From NCBI GenBank assembly GCA_947488755.1, contig CANLAD010000001.1, positions 510,247 to 574,246 of the forward strand: a stretch of 64,000 bases of DNA, read 5' to 3'. This document shows positions 51,095-59,549 of the stretch, piece after piece. Made by a program: the position numbers and the translations under genes. The notes under the pieces were generated by a model. That model worked only from the letters and a program-made list of their open reading frames with translations. It searched no databases and was not told where the DNA came from. The first letter of the stretch is position 1. The number at the start of each line of letters is the position of its first letter. Origin of the DNA: an uncultured Erythrobacter sp. (GTDB lineage Bacteria > Pseudomonadota > Alphaproteobacteria > Sphingomonadales > Sphingomonadaceae).

Positions 51095-51394
51095 ATGCGA
51101 TGCTACAGATTGCTAGTGCACGGTGTCCTCGATTGGGCTCCTGACGCCATCAAGAAATGGGAGGTTCCAGCCTCCCGTCCGAGCGGGTTTTATTGCACAA
51201 GGCATACACTTGCCCGGTCGGCTAAAGATGCGACTAAGAACGTCCTCGCCGACGTTCGCTCCTACTATGAAGACACGACAGACTGGTTTGTGCGCGACCT
51301 CCTTACGCTGAGCCTGGAGGTTGAAGAGATTACGCCAGCGCCTTTCTACAAGGGTCTTTTGAGAGACAACCTAGGGGCGACTTTCTACCCTTGA
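51095..51394 (+). CDS. Orphan hypothetical protein
   Basis: 99 residues from ATG 51095; TGGAGG is only 3-4 bases upstream, unusually close. The next ATG in another frame (51100) has better spacing but reads only a few codons. The protein (CYRLLVHGVLDWAPDAIKKW, FYCTRHTLARSAKDATKNVL) is soluble, mixed alpha/beta by appearance, with two Cys. Base composition is A/T-richer than amn. It converges on amn with 34 bases between stops. I do not recognise it; a horizontally acquired gene is plausible. Confidence 0.55.
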   Translation: MRCYRLLVHGVLDWAPDAIKKWEVPASRPSGFYCTRHTLARSAKDATKNVLADVRSYYEDTTDWFVRDLLTLSLEVEEITPAPFYKGLLRDNLGATFYP

Positions 51395-51428
51395 GGCGTA
51401 TGTCCGCTTCCACCCCCAGAATCCGACC

Positions 51429-52889
51429 CTACCGAAACGGCGGCTCATTAAACGCTCGCAGTTTGCGCGAATGCAGCCGGTCGCCTTCGTCGCGCAATCT
51501 CTTCACCGCTTCCAGGCCGATCTGCAGGTGTGCGGCGATGGCTTCTTCGTAGAAGCGGTTTGCCTGGCCCGGCAGCTTGATCTCGCCGTGCAGGGGTTTG
51601 TCGGAGACGCATAGCAGGGTGCCGTAGGGCACGCGGAAGCGGTAGCCTTGTGCGGCGATTGTGGCGCTTTCCATCTCGACCGCGATCGCGCGGCTGTGGG
51701 AAAAGCGCTTTGCGCTTGACGAATAGTGCAGTTCCCAATTGCGATCGTCGGTGGTGACGACGGTGCCGGTGCGCATGCGCTGCTTGAGGTTGGCGCCCTG
51801 AACGCCGGACACTTCCTCCGCCGCGCCCGCGAGCGCCAGTTGGACCTCGGCAATCGGCGGGATGGGGATTTCGGGCGGAAGCACTGCGTCGAGCACATGA
51901 TCGTCGCGCAGGTAGGCGTGGGCGAGGACGAAATCGCCGATCTTCTGGCTCGAGCGCACGCCGCCGCAATGCCCGATCATCATCCAGGCATGGGGACGCA
52001 GCACGGCCAGGTGGTCGCATATTGTCTTCGCGTTGGACGGCCCCACGCCGATATTGACCAGAGTAATTCCGCGCCCGTCATCGCGTTTGAGGTGATAGGC
52101 AGGCATCTGGTGCCGCCGCCATGCGGTATCGTTTAGCTGGCCTTGCGCGTTCTGGGTCGCATCGTCGATCGTCAGACCGCCTGCGCCTGAAAGCCCCGTG
52201 TAGCCGGTCCCGCGATCGTTCGGGCCGATCTGGCGCGCGCCCCAGTTCACGAATTCATCGACATAACGGTGGTAATTGGTGAACAGGATGAAGTCCTGGA
52301 AATCCTCGACCTGCGTGCCGGTGTAATGGGCCAATCGCGCGAGCGAGTAATCCGTGCGCAGCCCATCGAACAGCGAGAGCGGCATGTCCGCGTCCTCGGC
52401 GAATTCGATCCCGTCGGCCAGTTCGTCCCCGATCAGCGACAGGTCGGTGGAGGGAAAGTGTTGGGCGATCTCGGTCGGCGCGATCCCCACCATCGCCGCT
52501 CCCGCTTCGCCGTCCAATACATAGGGGAACGGAATTTCCTGCCGCGAGCGTCCGACTTCGACTTCGATATCGTACTCCGCGCCGATCAGTTCGAGCTGCT
52601 CGGTGAGATAAGCCTTGAACAGGTCGGGCCGGGTGATGGTGGTGGTGTAGGTGCCGGGGATCTCCAGCCGCCCGAAGGCGCGGCTGCGATCGGGCGGGGT
52701 GTCACCCTCTGCTCCCCGGCCCGAATGGCGAAGGGTTAGCTGGGGGTAGGCATAGCTCCCGTCCTTCCGCTTGCGCTGCGGGGGCACCGTCCCATCGCGC
52801 CCGAACGCGATCACGTCTTCGCGAAGCGCGCTGACCGCTTCGTCATATTCGGATTGAAGGCGTGCGAGAATGTCTGGGATCGAAGTCAT
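51429..52889 (-). CDS. amn: AMP nucleosidase
   Basis: 486 residues, the length of the well-studied enzyme. It hydrolyses AMP to adenine and ribose 5-phosphate, controlling adenylate levels. The N-terminal regulatory part has RPDLFKAYLTEQLELI and SRQEIPFPYVLDG; the C-terminal nucleoside-phosphorylase fold has GITLVNIGVGPSNAKTICDHL, WMMIGHCGGVRSSQKIGDF and AIAVEMESATIAAQGYRFRV with the catalytic Asp-like Glu in VEMES. ATG 52889 begins MTSIPDILARLQSEYDEA. The gene lies leftward after the rplI terminator. Confidence 0.94.
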   Translation of the reverse strand: MTSIPDILARLQSEYDEAVSALREDVIAFGRDGTVPPQRKRKDGSYAYPQLTLRHSGRGAEGDTPPDRSRAFGRLEIPGTYTTTITRPDLFKAYLTEQLELIGAEYDIEVEVGRSRQEIPFPYVLDGEAGAAMVGIAPTEIAQHFPSTDLSLIGDELADGIEFAEDADMPLSLFDGLRTDYSLARLAHYTGTQVEDFQDFILFTNYHRYVDEFVNWGARQIGPNDRGTGYTGLSGAGGLTIDDATQNAQGQLNDTAWRRHQMPAYHLKRDDGRGITLVNIGVGPSNAKTICDHLAVLRPHAWMMIGHCGGVRSSQKIGDFVLAHAYLRDDHVLDAVLPPEIPIPPIAEVQLALAGAAEEVSGVQGANLKQRMRTGTVVTTDDRNWELHYSSSAKRFSHSRAIAVEMESATIAAQGYRFRVPYGTLLCVSDKPLHGEIKLPGQANRFYEEAIAAHLQIGLEAVKRLRDEGDRLHSRKLRAFNEPPFR

Positions 52890-52940
52890 ACTGTGCGGGC
52901 TATTCCTGTGCGGTGATCGGTTTGATGACGGCTGTTACAA

Positions 52941-52979
52941 AAAGGGCGCGAGGGACCATTTCGATCCCTCGCGCCCTTT
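52941..52979 (-). terminator. rplI operon terminator
   Basis: A perfect 15-base inverted repeat (52941-52955 with 52965-52979, AAAGGGCGCGAGGGA type). Leftward transcription would end in CCCTTTTTG. It lies just after the rplI stop. Confidence 0.9.
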
Positions 52980-53026
52980 CGATTGTGTTGCGAACGCCCG
53001 CTTTCGCGATGGGCTCGCCGTGAGGC

Positions 53027-53698
53027 TCAAGCCTCGTCGTCGGTCTTGTGATCGGTCGCTTCGATAATCGCTTCGGTCGTGGTTTCGCCTTCGGGCGTTG
53101 AAACGCCGTCTTCGAACAGTTCCTCGGGGATTTCGCCCGGCTCGAGGGCAGGGTCGGTGCGGTTGGCATCGGCCTGTTCCTCGATCTCGCGCTGCTCTTC
53201 TTCGAACAGCTGGGCAAGCACGTCGACGCCCTGCGACTGAAGCTCGGCTTCGTCGTCGGAGCGCGCGACGTTCGCCTTGACCGTCACGTGGACTTCGGGG
53301 TGAAGCGCCACGGTCACATCGTGCATGCCGATCGTCTTGATCGGCGCGCCCATGATGACCTGCTTCTTGTCGATATCGTGGCCCTTGTCGTTCAACCCGG
53401 CGACCATGTCGCGGACGTTGACCGAACCGTAAAGCTGGCCGGCATTTGACGCTGCGCGGATCAGCACGACTTCGGCGCCTTCAATGTTTTCGCCCAGCTT
53501 CTCGGCTTCGGAACGGCGCTCAGCGTTCTCTTTTTCAAGACGCTCACGATTGGCTTCGAACACCTTCTTGTTGGCATCGTTGGCGCGCAGGGCCTTCTTC
53601 TGCGGGAGCAGGAAGTTGCGCGCATAGCCATCCTTCACGGTGACGACGTCGCCGATGGTGCCAAGCTTCTCGATACGTTCGAGGAGAATGATATCCAT
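53027..53698 (-). CDS. rplI: 50S ribosomal protein L9 with acidic tail
   Basis: 223 residues against about 150 for a minimal L9. The N-domain has [20 protein letters not shown] and [18 protein letters not shown], the connecting helix is Glu/Lys-rich, and the C-domain has [20 protein letters not shown] and [16 protein letters not shown]. After about residue 150 comes an acidic Glu/Asp/Thr-rich tail ([33 protein letters not shown]) common in sphingomonads. It is third in the rpsF-rpsR-rplI operon, 14 bases after rpsR, and is followed by a strong terminator. Confidence 0.95.
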   Translation of the reverse strand: MDIILLERIEKLGTIGDVVTVKDGYARNFLLPQKKALRANDANKKVFEANRERLEKENAERRSEAEKLGENIEGAEVVLIRAASNAGQLYGSVNVRDMVAGLNDKGHDIDKKQVIMGAPIKTIGMHDVTVALHPEVHVTVKANVARSDDEAELQSQGVDVLAQLFEEEQREIEEQADANRTDPALEPGEIPEELFEDGVSTPEGETTTEAIIEATDHKTDDEA

Positions 53699-53712
53699 GT
53701 CGTATTCTCCTC

Positions 53713-53937
53713 TTACTTCACGAGATAGGGAAGCAGGCCGATATGGCGTGCGCGCTTGATCGCCTTGGCGAGTTCGCGTTGCTTCTTGGCGGAAACGGCG
53801 GTGATGCGGCTGGGCACGATCTTGCCACGCTCGGACATAAAGCCCTGCAGCAGGCGCACGTCCTTGTAATCGATCGTGGGCGCATCCTTGCCGGAGAACG
53901 GGCAGGACTTGCGGCGGCGGAAAAACGGGCGTGCCAT
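53713..53937 (-). CDS. rpsR: 30S ribosomal protein S18
   Basis: 74 residues, standard length. The N-terminus is [20 protein letters not shown] with one Cys, then [20 protein letters not shown], and a basic C-terminus ([20 protein letters not shown]). S18 binds S6 on the 30S platform. ATG 53937 shares its A with the rpsF stop (TGATG), so translation is coupled with S6, its partner. Confidence 0.97.
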   Translation of the reverse strand: MARPFFRRRKSCPFSGKDAPTIDYKDVRLLQGFMSERGKIVPSRITAVSAKKQRELAKAIKRARHIGLLPYLVK

Positions 53938-54302
53938 CAGTTACGATCCCCCCTGTCGGAACGGCGCTTACGGTCGCGCTCGTTCTTGCGCATCATCACG
54001 CTTGGGCCGTCCTCGTGCTCTTCGACGCGGATGGTCATGTAGCGAATGACGTCTTCGTTGATGCGGGTCTGGCGCTCGAGCTCTTCGACGACCGTTCCCG
54101 GTCCGTCGATGTTGAGCATGACAAAGTGCGCCTTGCGATTGCGGTCGATCTTGTAGGCGAGCGACTTGAGACCCCAGGTCTCGGTCTTGGTCACCTTGCC
54201 ATCGTTCGCTTCGACGATTTCGGTCGCCGTGGCCGCCAGCGTGTCAACCTGAGACTGGCTCAGATCCTGACGCGCGAGAAAGATATGCTCGTAAAGAGCC
54301 AT
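53937..54302 (-). CDS. rpsF: 30S ribosomal protein S6
   Basis: 121 residues from ATG 54302 (AAGGAAG upstream). [20 protein letters not shown], the ferredoxin-like fold with [13 protein letters not shown] and [20 protein letters not shown], and a basic C-terminal tail ([17 protein letters not shown]). RimK usually modifies Glu-ending tails of S6; here the tail is basic and ends in Asn, so the target site is not obvious. The open frame runs on to 54563 without similarity. It heads the rpsF-rpsR-rplI operon. Confidence 0.95.
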   Translation of the reverse strand: MALYEHIFLARQDLSQSQVDTLAATATEIVEANDGKVTKTETWGLKSLAYKIDRNRKAHFVMLNIDGPGTVVEELERQTRINEDVIRYMTIRVEEHEDGPSVMMRKNERDRKRRSDRGDRN

Positions 54303-54404
54303 CTCGCTTCCTTTCATTTCATGCCGATCGCTGGCTGATCCGTCCGGATGACGGGGCCCCTCCGGCTTTCTTTGGTGCTCCACCCCATCCGGAGCGGAGG
54401 CGCG

Positions 54405-54432
54405 CACATAGCGGATCTGGCGCGCGATGCAA
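54405..54432 (-). promoter_or_regulatory. Promoter of the rpsF-rpsR-rplI operon
   Basis: On the minus strand TTGCAT (54432-54427), 16 bases, TATGTG (54410-54405), about 100 bases before rpsF. The same -35 box is found at rpsA. Confidence 0.5.
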
Positions 54433-54499
54433 GGCTTGTGCGCGCGGAACGGGCGGGGCAGGCGGGGGTTGGGAAGTGAATTGCTGCAGGGAAATTTCG

Positions 54500-55441
54500 A
54501 TGCCGTCAGGACTGGTTGCGCTATTCGACGATGTCGCGCTGATTGCCCGGGCGGCCTCGGCATCGGTGGACGACGTCGCGGCTGCTGCGAGCAAAGCCGG
54601 ATCCAAGACCGCCGGCGTCGTGATTGACGACGCCGCCGTCACGCCCAGCTACGTCACCGGTCTTTCGCCTTCACGCGAGCTGCCGATCATCTGGTCCATC
54701 ACCAAAGGCAGCTTCTTCAACAAGCTGGTGATCCTGTTGCCCGGCGCGATCGTGCTATCGGAATTTCTGCCCGGCCTCATCATCTGGATATTGATGCTGG
54801 GCGGCGCTTTCCTGTGCTATGAAGGCGCGGAAAAGGTGCTGGAAAAGCTGGGCGCGGCCAAGCACGGGAAGACGGTCGACGACACGATCGAGAACCCGGA
54901 AGAATTCGAGAAACAACGCATTTCCGGCGCGATTCGCACCGACCTGATCCTGTCGGCCGAAATCATGGCGATTACCTTGAACGAGCTGGATCTCGACGTC
55001 TGGTGGGAACGCGGGCTTGCGCTTGCAATCGTCGCTATCGTCGTCACGATAGTTGTTTACGGATCGGTCGCGATCATCGTGAAGCTCGACGATATCGGCC
55101 TTTCGCTGGCGAAGAGCGGGAGCGAGGCGAAGCGCAAATTCGGCGAAGCGCTGGTCAATTCGGTGCCCTACCTGCTCACCTTTCTGTCGTTCGTCGGCAC
55201 CATCGCGATGCTCTGGGTTGGTGGCGGTATCATCATTCACGGCACGCACGAGATCGGGTGGGACTGGTTGTATGACATCGCCCACGGGGCGGAGTATGCA
55301 GCCGCCGGAGCACTGAGCGCGATCGAAGGACTTGCCGGGTGGACGGCCTATGCGGCGATCTCCGCGGTGATCGGCCTCGCCTTGGGAGCCGTGATCGTGT
55401 TCGTGTTGCACAAGGTCATCGGCTACGAAGGGGCGCATTGA
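54500..55441 (+). CDS. DUF808 (YedI-like) membrane protein
   Basis: 313 residues from ATG 54500 (AGGGA upstream). The N-terminus [20 protein letters not shown], with [20 protein letters not shown], and the start of helix 1 in [20 protein letters not shown] are hallmarks of DUF808. There are six or so membrane segments (for example [20 protein letters not shown] and [20 protein letters not shown]). The family is widespread, with unknown function. Its stop overlaps the GST gene start (TGATG). It is divergent from the rpsF operon. Confidence 0.9.
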   Translation: MPSGLVALFDDVALIARAASASVDDVAAAASKAGSKTAGVVIDDAAVTPSYVTGLSPSRELPIIWSITKGSFFNKLVILLPGAIVLSEFLPGLIIWILMLGGAFLCYEGAEKVLEKLGAAKHGKTVDDTIENPEEFEKQRISGAIRTDLILSAEIMAITLNELDLDVWWERGLALAIVAIVVTIVVYGSVAIIVKLDDIGLSLAKSGSEAKRKFGEALVNSVPYLLTFLSFVGTIAMLWVGGGIIIHGTHEIGWDWLYDIAHGAEYAAAGALSAIEGLAGWTAYAAISAVIGLALGAVIVFVLHKVIGYEGAH

Positions 55442-56091
55442 TGGACGGAAAGCCGACACTTTACACCTGCGCGCGCTCGCGGGGCTTGCGGGCGACTTGG
55501 GCGGCGGAGGAGGCGGGGGTCGAGCTCGACCTTCACGTCCTGCCCTTCCCGCCGCGCCATCTTGCGCCGGAATATCTGGAGATCAATCCGCTGGGCACCG
55601 TGCCGCTTCTGATCGATGGAGATTCGCGCCTGACGGAGAGCTGCGCGATTGCGCACTATCTCGCCACGCGCGGCGGCTACACGAACCTCGCCATCGCTCC
55701 CGGTGAGCCGGATTACGCAGAGTATTGCGACTTCACCTATCACGCCGATGCGACGATCACCTTTCCGCAGACCGTCTACATGCGCTTTGCCATTTTCGAG
55801 AAGGAGAAGGGCTGGAGCGGCGCGGGCGAGGCTTACGCGCGCTGGTTTCACAAACGTCTGGTGAAGATCGAGCAGCGGCTCGAAGCGCGCGAATATCTGT
55901 GCGCGGACCGCTTTACCGTCGCGGATATCTGCATCGCCTATGCGCTGGTGCTGGCGCAGAATGTCGGGCTGGACGAAGGCGTGCCGCATTCGCTCAAGGT
56001 CTATCGCGAGCGCATGACCGCGCGCGAGGCATACCAGCGGGCATTCGCGCGCGAGGAAGCAGGGCGGCTTGCTTTGGAGGGAACTGAATAA
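55441..56091 (+). CDS. Glutathione S-transferase family protein
   Basis: 216 residues. The N-terminal thioredoxin-like domain has KPTLYTCARSRGLRATWAAE with a Ser/Cys region for the glutathione thiol, and cis-proline in GTVPLLIDGDSRLTESCAIA, whose E-S binds glutathione. The C-terminal all-helical domain carries LCADRFTVADICIAYALVLA, the N-capping box. It joins glutathione to electrophiles; the substrate is unknown. It is coupled to DUF808 and ends 2 bases before repeat copy 3. Confidence 0.88.
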   Translation: MDGKPTLYTCARSRGLRATWAAEEAGVELDLHVLPFPPRHLAPEYLEINPLGTVPLLIDGDSRLTESCAIAHYLATRGGYTNLAIAPGEPDYAEYCDFTYHADATITFPQTVYMRFAIFEKEKGWSGAGEAYARWFHKRLVKIEQRLEAREYLCADRFTVADICIAYALVLAQNVGLDEGVPHSLKVYRERMTAREAYQRAFAREEAGRLALEGTE

Positions 56092-56092
56092 C

Positions 56093-56175
56093 CGTCATTG
56101 CGAGGAGCCAAAGGCACCGTGGCAATCCAGTCCGGCGGTTGGACTGGATTGCTTCGCCTGCGGCTCGCAATGACG
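56093..56175. repeat. Palindromic repeat family A, copy 3 (between convergent genes)
   Basis: An 83-base element from CGTCATTGCGAG to CTCGCAATGACG, with arms GCGAGGAGCCAAAGGCACCG and ACTGGATTGCTTCGCCTGCG. It fills the whole gap between the GST stop (56091) and the acyl-CoA synthetase stop (56178) and can fold into one long hairpin in either direction. Confidence 0.9.
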
Positions 56176-56177
56176 TC

Positions 56178-57716
56178 TCAAGCCGCCTGATCCTCGCCCA
56201 CAGGTCGCGCCGACAATTCGCGCCGCAGCAGCTTGCCCAGCGGATCGCGGGGCAGGGCATCGACGAACTCGATATAGCGCGGGCGCTTGTAACCCGCGAT
56301 CCGCCCTTTGAAGCGCGCGGTGATCTCTCCGCGTGACAATGTCTGACCGGGCGCGAGAACGACGAACGCTTTCACCACCTCGCCCCATTTGCTGTCCGGC
56401 ACCCCGCAACAACCGACATCGGCAACTTCGGGCATGTCGGCGAACACCGCATCCACCTCCGCCGGATAGACATTCTCGCCGCCCGTCTTGATGAGTTCCT
56501 TGGCCCGGCCAAGCAGATAGCCGAGCCCGCGCGCGTCCATCCTGCCAAGGTCGCCTGTGCGCAGCCACCCGTGGCCGAGCGCGGCCTCGGTTGCCTCATC
56601 GTTGCGCCAGTATCCCAGCATGACCGATGGTCCGCGCAACGCAATCTCGCCTTCCTCGCCTGGCGGCAGGCGATTGCCGTCAGGATCGAGGATCATCATC
56701 TCGACATGCGGTAGCGGCCATCCGATCGAGTGCGGGTGCTCGCACATGTCGGGATAGTCGATGGCTGTTGCGAAGCCGCATACTTCTGTCTGTCCATATC
56801 CGCCCACGACCCGCGCATCCCAGCCCCGCTCCATGAATTCGTACATTTGCGGGCGGCCCATCCCTGCACCGCCGGTGTAGTTGGTGAGCGGCATCACGCC
56901 ATCGCGCACCGGCTCCATCTGCACCCACGGGAAGCTGATTTGCGGGAACGCGCTGGTTGTCGTGCAGGCCTCGCGGTGGAGCAGGTCGAGGATCGCAGCG
57001 CTGTCATCATCGCGGCCTGCGAAAACGCTCGTCCCCCCGCAGGCGAGGACCGCGGCGACCTGTTGCATCCCCACCACATGAAACAGCGGATTGACCGACA
57101 GCAGCCGTTCGGAATGTGAAAAACCGCGGTGCTGGGCGAAGCCGAGGGCGGAACTCGCCACCGCGCCGCCCGATTGCAGGCACCCCTTGGGCCGTCCGGT
57201 CGTGCCGCTGGTATACATCATGTAAAGCGGACGGCCTGGCGCCAGCTCGGGAATGGTTTGCTGCGCCGGGTCTGCGCCCACCATCTCTTCGAACGCGCCG
57301 CCGTGATCGTGGCGTTCGTCCACCTCTATCATCTCGCCTGCTTCAGCCTCGGCAAGAAGCGGGACGAAACGCGGATTGACGAAGGTCATTGCGGGCTGGG
57401 CATTGCCCATGATCCACGCGATCTCGCCGGGTGCGAGCCGCCAGTTGGGAAGCACCGCAATCGCTCCGATCCGACCGCAAGCGAGCAGCACGGTGAGATA
57501 GGGCGCACCATCGGTCAGCAGGATCGCCACCCGATCGCCCGGTGCTATTCCCTGTGCCAACAAGCGATGCGCGAGGTTCTCAACCCGCGTATCAAGTTCG
57601 GCGTAAGTCAGCCGTTGCGCGCCATCCACGCAGGCCTCGCGAGCGGCATATCGGCTCGCCGCCACTTTGAGCAGGGTGTCGAGCGAGAAATCACGGGCGC
57701 GCGCAGGATTCGACAT
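56178..57716 (-). CDS. Acyl-CoA synthetase / AMP-dependent ligase (class I adenylating)
   Basis: 512 residues. Adenylates a carboxylic acid and passes it to CoA. P-loop YMMYTSGTTGRPKGCLQSGG (about 165-184), A5 GYGQTEVCGFA, A7/A8 WLRTGDLGRMDARGLGYLLG, hinge RAKELIKTGGENVYPAEVD, and the C-terminal catalytic lysine in DPLGKLLRREL. The whole domain set is complete. The closest functional type cannot be settled; medium-chain or aromatic acids are likely. It is separated from the next gene (57791) by about 75 bases. Confidence 0.9.
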   Translation of the reverse strand: MSNPARARDFSLDTLLKVAASRYAAREACVDGAQRLTYAELDTRVENLAHRLLAQGIAPGDRVAILLTDGAPYLTVLLACGRIGAIAVLPNWRLAPGEIAWIMGNAQPAMTFVNPRFVPLLAEAEAGEMIEVDERHDHGGAFEEMVGADPAQQTIPELAPGRPLYMMYTSGTTGRPKGCLQSGGAVASSALGFAQHRGFSHSERLLSVNPLFHVVGMQQVAAVLACGGTSVFAGRDDDSAAILDLLHREACTTTSAFPQISFPWVQMEPVRDGVMPLTNYTGGAGMGRPQMYEFMERGWDARVVGGYGQTEVCGFATAIDYPDMCEHPHSIGWPLPHVEMMILDPDGNRLPPGEEGEIALRGPSVMLGYWRNDEATEAALGHGWLRTGDLGRMDARGLGYLLGRAKELIKTGGENVYPAEVDAVFADMPEVADVGCCGVPDSKWGEVVKAFVVLAPGQTLSRGEITARFKGRIAGYKRPRYIEFVDALPRDPLGKLLRRELSARPVGEDQAA

Positions 57717-57790
57717 GGGGTGGCTTTCCTCCTCACGCCCAGAAGTAACGCCGGTCGTTGTCTCCCACCATTAGCGAAATTGAAAGGCTC

Positions 57791-58072
57791 TCAGCGGTCT
57801 TTCGGTTGCTCGAGCTGCGCGCCGCACCGCCCACATTTCCGGTTGGGCCACGGCACCACGAGCAGCCCGCGAAAGAACAGGTTCTTCCCGCATCTGGGAC
57901 AATTGAAACCGAGCATTCGCGAATTCGCGATGACCAGTCCGACGATGGCGATGCCGAACGCAATCGTCGAATGGCCGAAGAACCGGTCAATCGTGAGCAC
58001 GAACAGGATCGCCAGCAGCAAGGCCCCGGCCATGAACCACGCATGGCGTCGCGCGCGTTCGTATACGTTCAC
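57791..58072 (-). CDS. Small membrane protein with C-terminal zinc ribbon
   Basis: 93 residues. A basic N-terminus (MNVYERARRHAWF) leads to two membrane helices (FMAGALLLAILFVLTIDRFF and IAFGIAIVGLVIANSRML), then a zinc ribbon C-P-R-C ... C-G-R-C (FNCPRCGKNLFF and RKCGRCGAQL). The start is GTG 58072, which overlaps the stop of the Mur ligase gene (GTGA). It is coupled to that gene, so it may be a small partner; its function is unknown. Confidence 0.68.
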   Translation of the reverse strand: MNVYERARRHAWFMAGALLLAILFVLTIDRFFGHSTIAFGIAIVGLVIANSRMLGFNCPRCGKNLFFRGLLVVPWPNRKCGRCGAQLEQPKDR

Positions 58073-59493
58073 CCGAGGCGCTCGAAGATGGAGCGGGCAA
58101 AGACGCTGAGCGTGTCATCGCGCGCGCCCATGACGACAATGCGATCGCCGGGCTGGGCGAGTGCGACGATCCGGTCACCGCAGGCGCTGCGTTCGGCAAT
58201 GTGCTCGGCGCTCGCGCCCGCCTCGCGGATCATCGTGACGATGCGTTCGGTCCCCTCGCTGCGATCGACGGTTCCACCGAAATAGACCGGGTCGCACATG
58301 ATGGTGACATCTTCGGCGCCCAGTTCTTCGGCGAAGGTCTGCGCGAGTTCCTCGCCCATCTGCCGCAGCGGGCCGTAGCCGTGTGGCTGAAAAAACGCGA
58401 TGACACGGCCCGACGTCGATTTGAGCGTGCGCAGCGTGGCGGCGCATTTCTCCGGATTGTGGCCGAAATCGTCGATGACCGTGATGCCCGAGACAGTGGT
58501 GCCGACTACGTCGAACCTGCGGGCCAGCCCAGCAAAGGTGCGCATCGCCGCGGCCGCTTTGCCCACTGGAACTCCCACCGCGCTGGTCGCCGCGATGGCC
58601 GCGACGGCATTGGAAAGGTTGTGCATCCCGGGCATCGATACGTGCAGCGCGAAGCTCTCGTCGCTGCGATTGTCACTCAGCTCAGCCTCGATCGAAAGGG
58701 CCTGCTCGACGATCGAACCATGTGTGACGGCAAGATCGGCCCCGGCATCACGCACGGCGAAACTGATCGCATCTTCCGCTCGCGAGGCGAGAGCGCGCGC
58801 TTCGTCATTGTCAAAATTCACCACCGCATGTTCGGCCGCCGCGAGGTAGTCACCGAACAATCCCCGCAACTCATCCATCGACTTGTGATCGAGACTGACA
58901 TTGAGCAGCACTGCGACGGTGGGCGTGTAAAGCGCGATCGATCCATCGCTTTCGTCGACTTCGCTGACGAACATTTCCGACGTGCCGACCCGAGCGCTGG
59001 CGAACGGGTTGTCCGGCGACGCGAAGTTCTTCATCACCGCGCCGTTCATCACGGTCGGGTCAGACCCGCATTCGTGCAAAATCCAAGCAATCATGGCGGT
59101 GACGGTGGACTTGCCCGATGTGCCGCCGACCGCGATCGAACGCTCCGCCCGGTTGAAGAACGCCGCCAGAAGCTCGGCCCGGCTCATCCGCTGGCAGCCC
59201 AATTCCTTCGCTCGCGCGACTTCGGGTACGGTGTCCTCAATCGCGGCGGATGCGATGAGAATCTGGTCCGGCGACGTTATCCCGCTGCCATCCTGCGGGA
59301 ACAGCTCGAAACCGTTTTTCTCAAGCCAGGCAAACTTTTCCGGCGTTCGGCCCTGGTCGAAACTGCGATCCGATCCGCCGACGTCATGCCCGCTGCCATG
59401 CGCGATCTGGGCCAGCGGGAGCATTCCTGAGCCACCAATACCGCAGAAAAAGAATGGGCGCCCTTCAAGCGCCGGGGAGCCGGATGCTGACAT
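58069..59493 (-). CDS. Mur ligase family protein, probably Mpl (muropeptide recycling ligase)
   Basis: 474 residues from ATG 59493; a GTG at 59502 is also in frame. N-terminal FFFCGIGGSGMLPLAQIAHG binds UDP-MurNAc, the ATP P-loop is AVGGTSGKSTVTAMIAWIL, further core VSEVDESDGSIALYTPTVAV, and the C-terminal domain has VIDDFGHNPEKCAATLRTLK and FFQPHGYGPLRQMGEELAQTF. It is a MurC-like ligase. MurC usually lies in the mra/dcw cluster, whereas this one is alone and divergent from an LD-carboxypeptidase, so Mpl, which joins the recycled tripeptide to UDP-MurNAc, is preferred. MurC itself cannot be excluded. Confidence 0.75.
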   Translation of the reverse strand: MSASGSPALEGRPFFFCGIGGSGMLPLAQIAHGSGHDVGGSDRSFDQGRTPEKFAWLEKNGFELFPQDGSGITSPDQILIASAAIEDTVPEVARAKELGCQRMSRAELLAAFFNRAERSIAVGGTSGKSTVTAMIAWILHECGSDPTVMNGAVMKNFASPDNPFASARVGTSEMFVSEVDESDGSIALYTPTVAVLLNVSLDHKSMDELRGLFGDYLAAAEHAVVNFDNDEARALASRAEDAISFAVRDAGADLAVTHGSIVEQALSIEAELSDNRSDESFALHVSMPGMHNLSNAVAAIAATSAVGVPVGKAAAAMRTFAGLARRFDVVGTTVSGITVIDDFGHNPEKCAATLRTLKSTSGRVIAFFQPHGYGPLRQMGEELAQTFAEELGAEDVTIMCDPVYFGGTVDRSEGTERIVTMIREAGASAEHIAERSACGDRIVALAQPGDRIVVMGARDDTLSVFARSIFERLG

Positions 59494-59549
59494 GGGCCGC
59501 ACGGTTATTGGCTTGCAAGGATGCTGACAAGCGCCATAGGCGTCGACTT

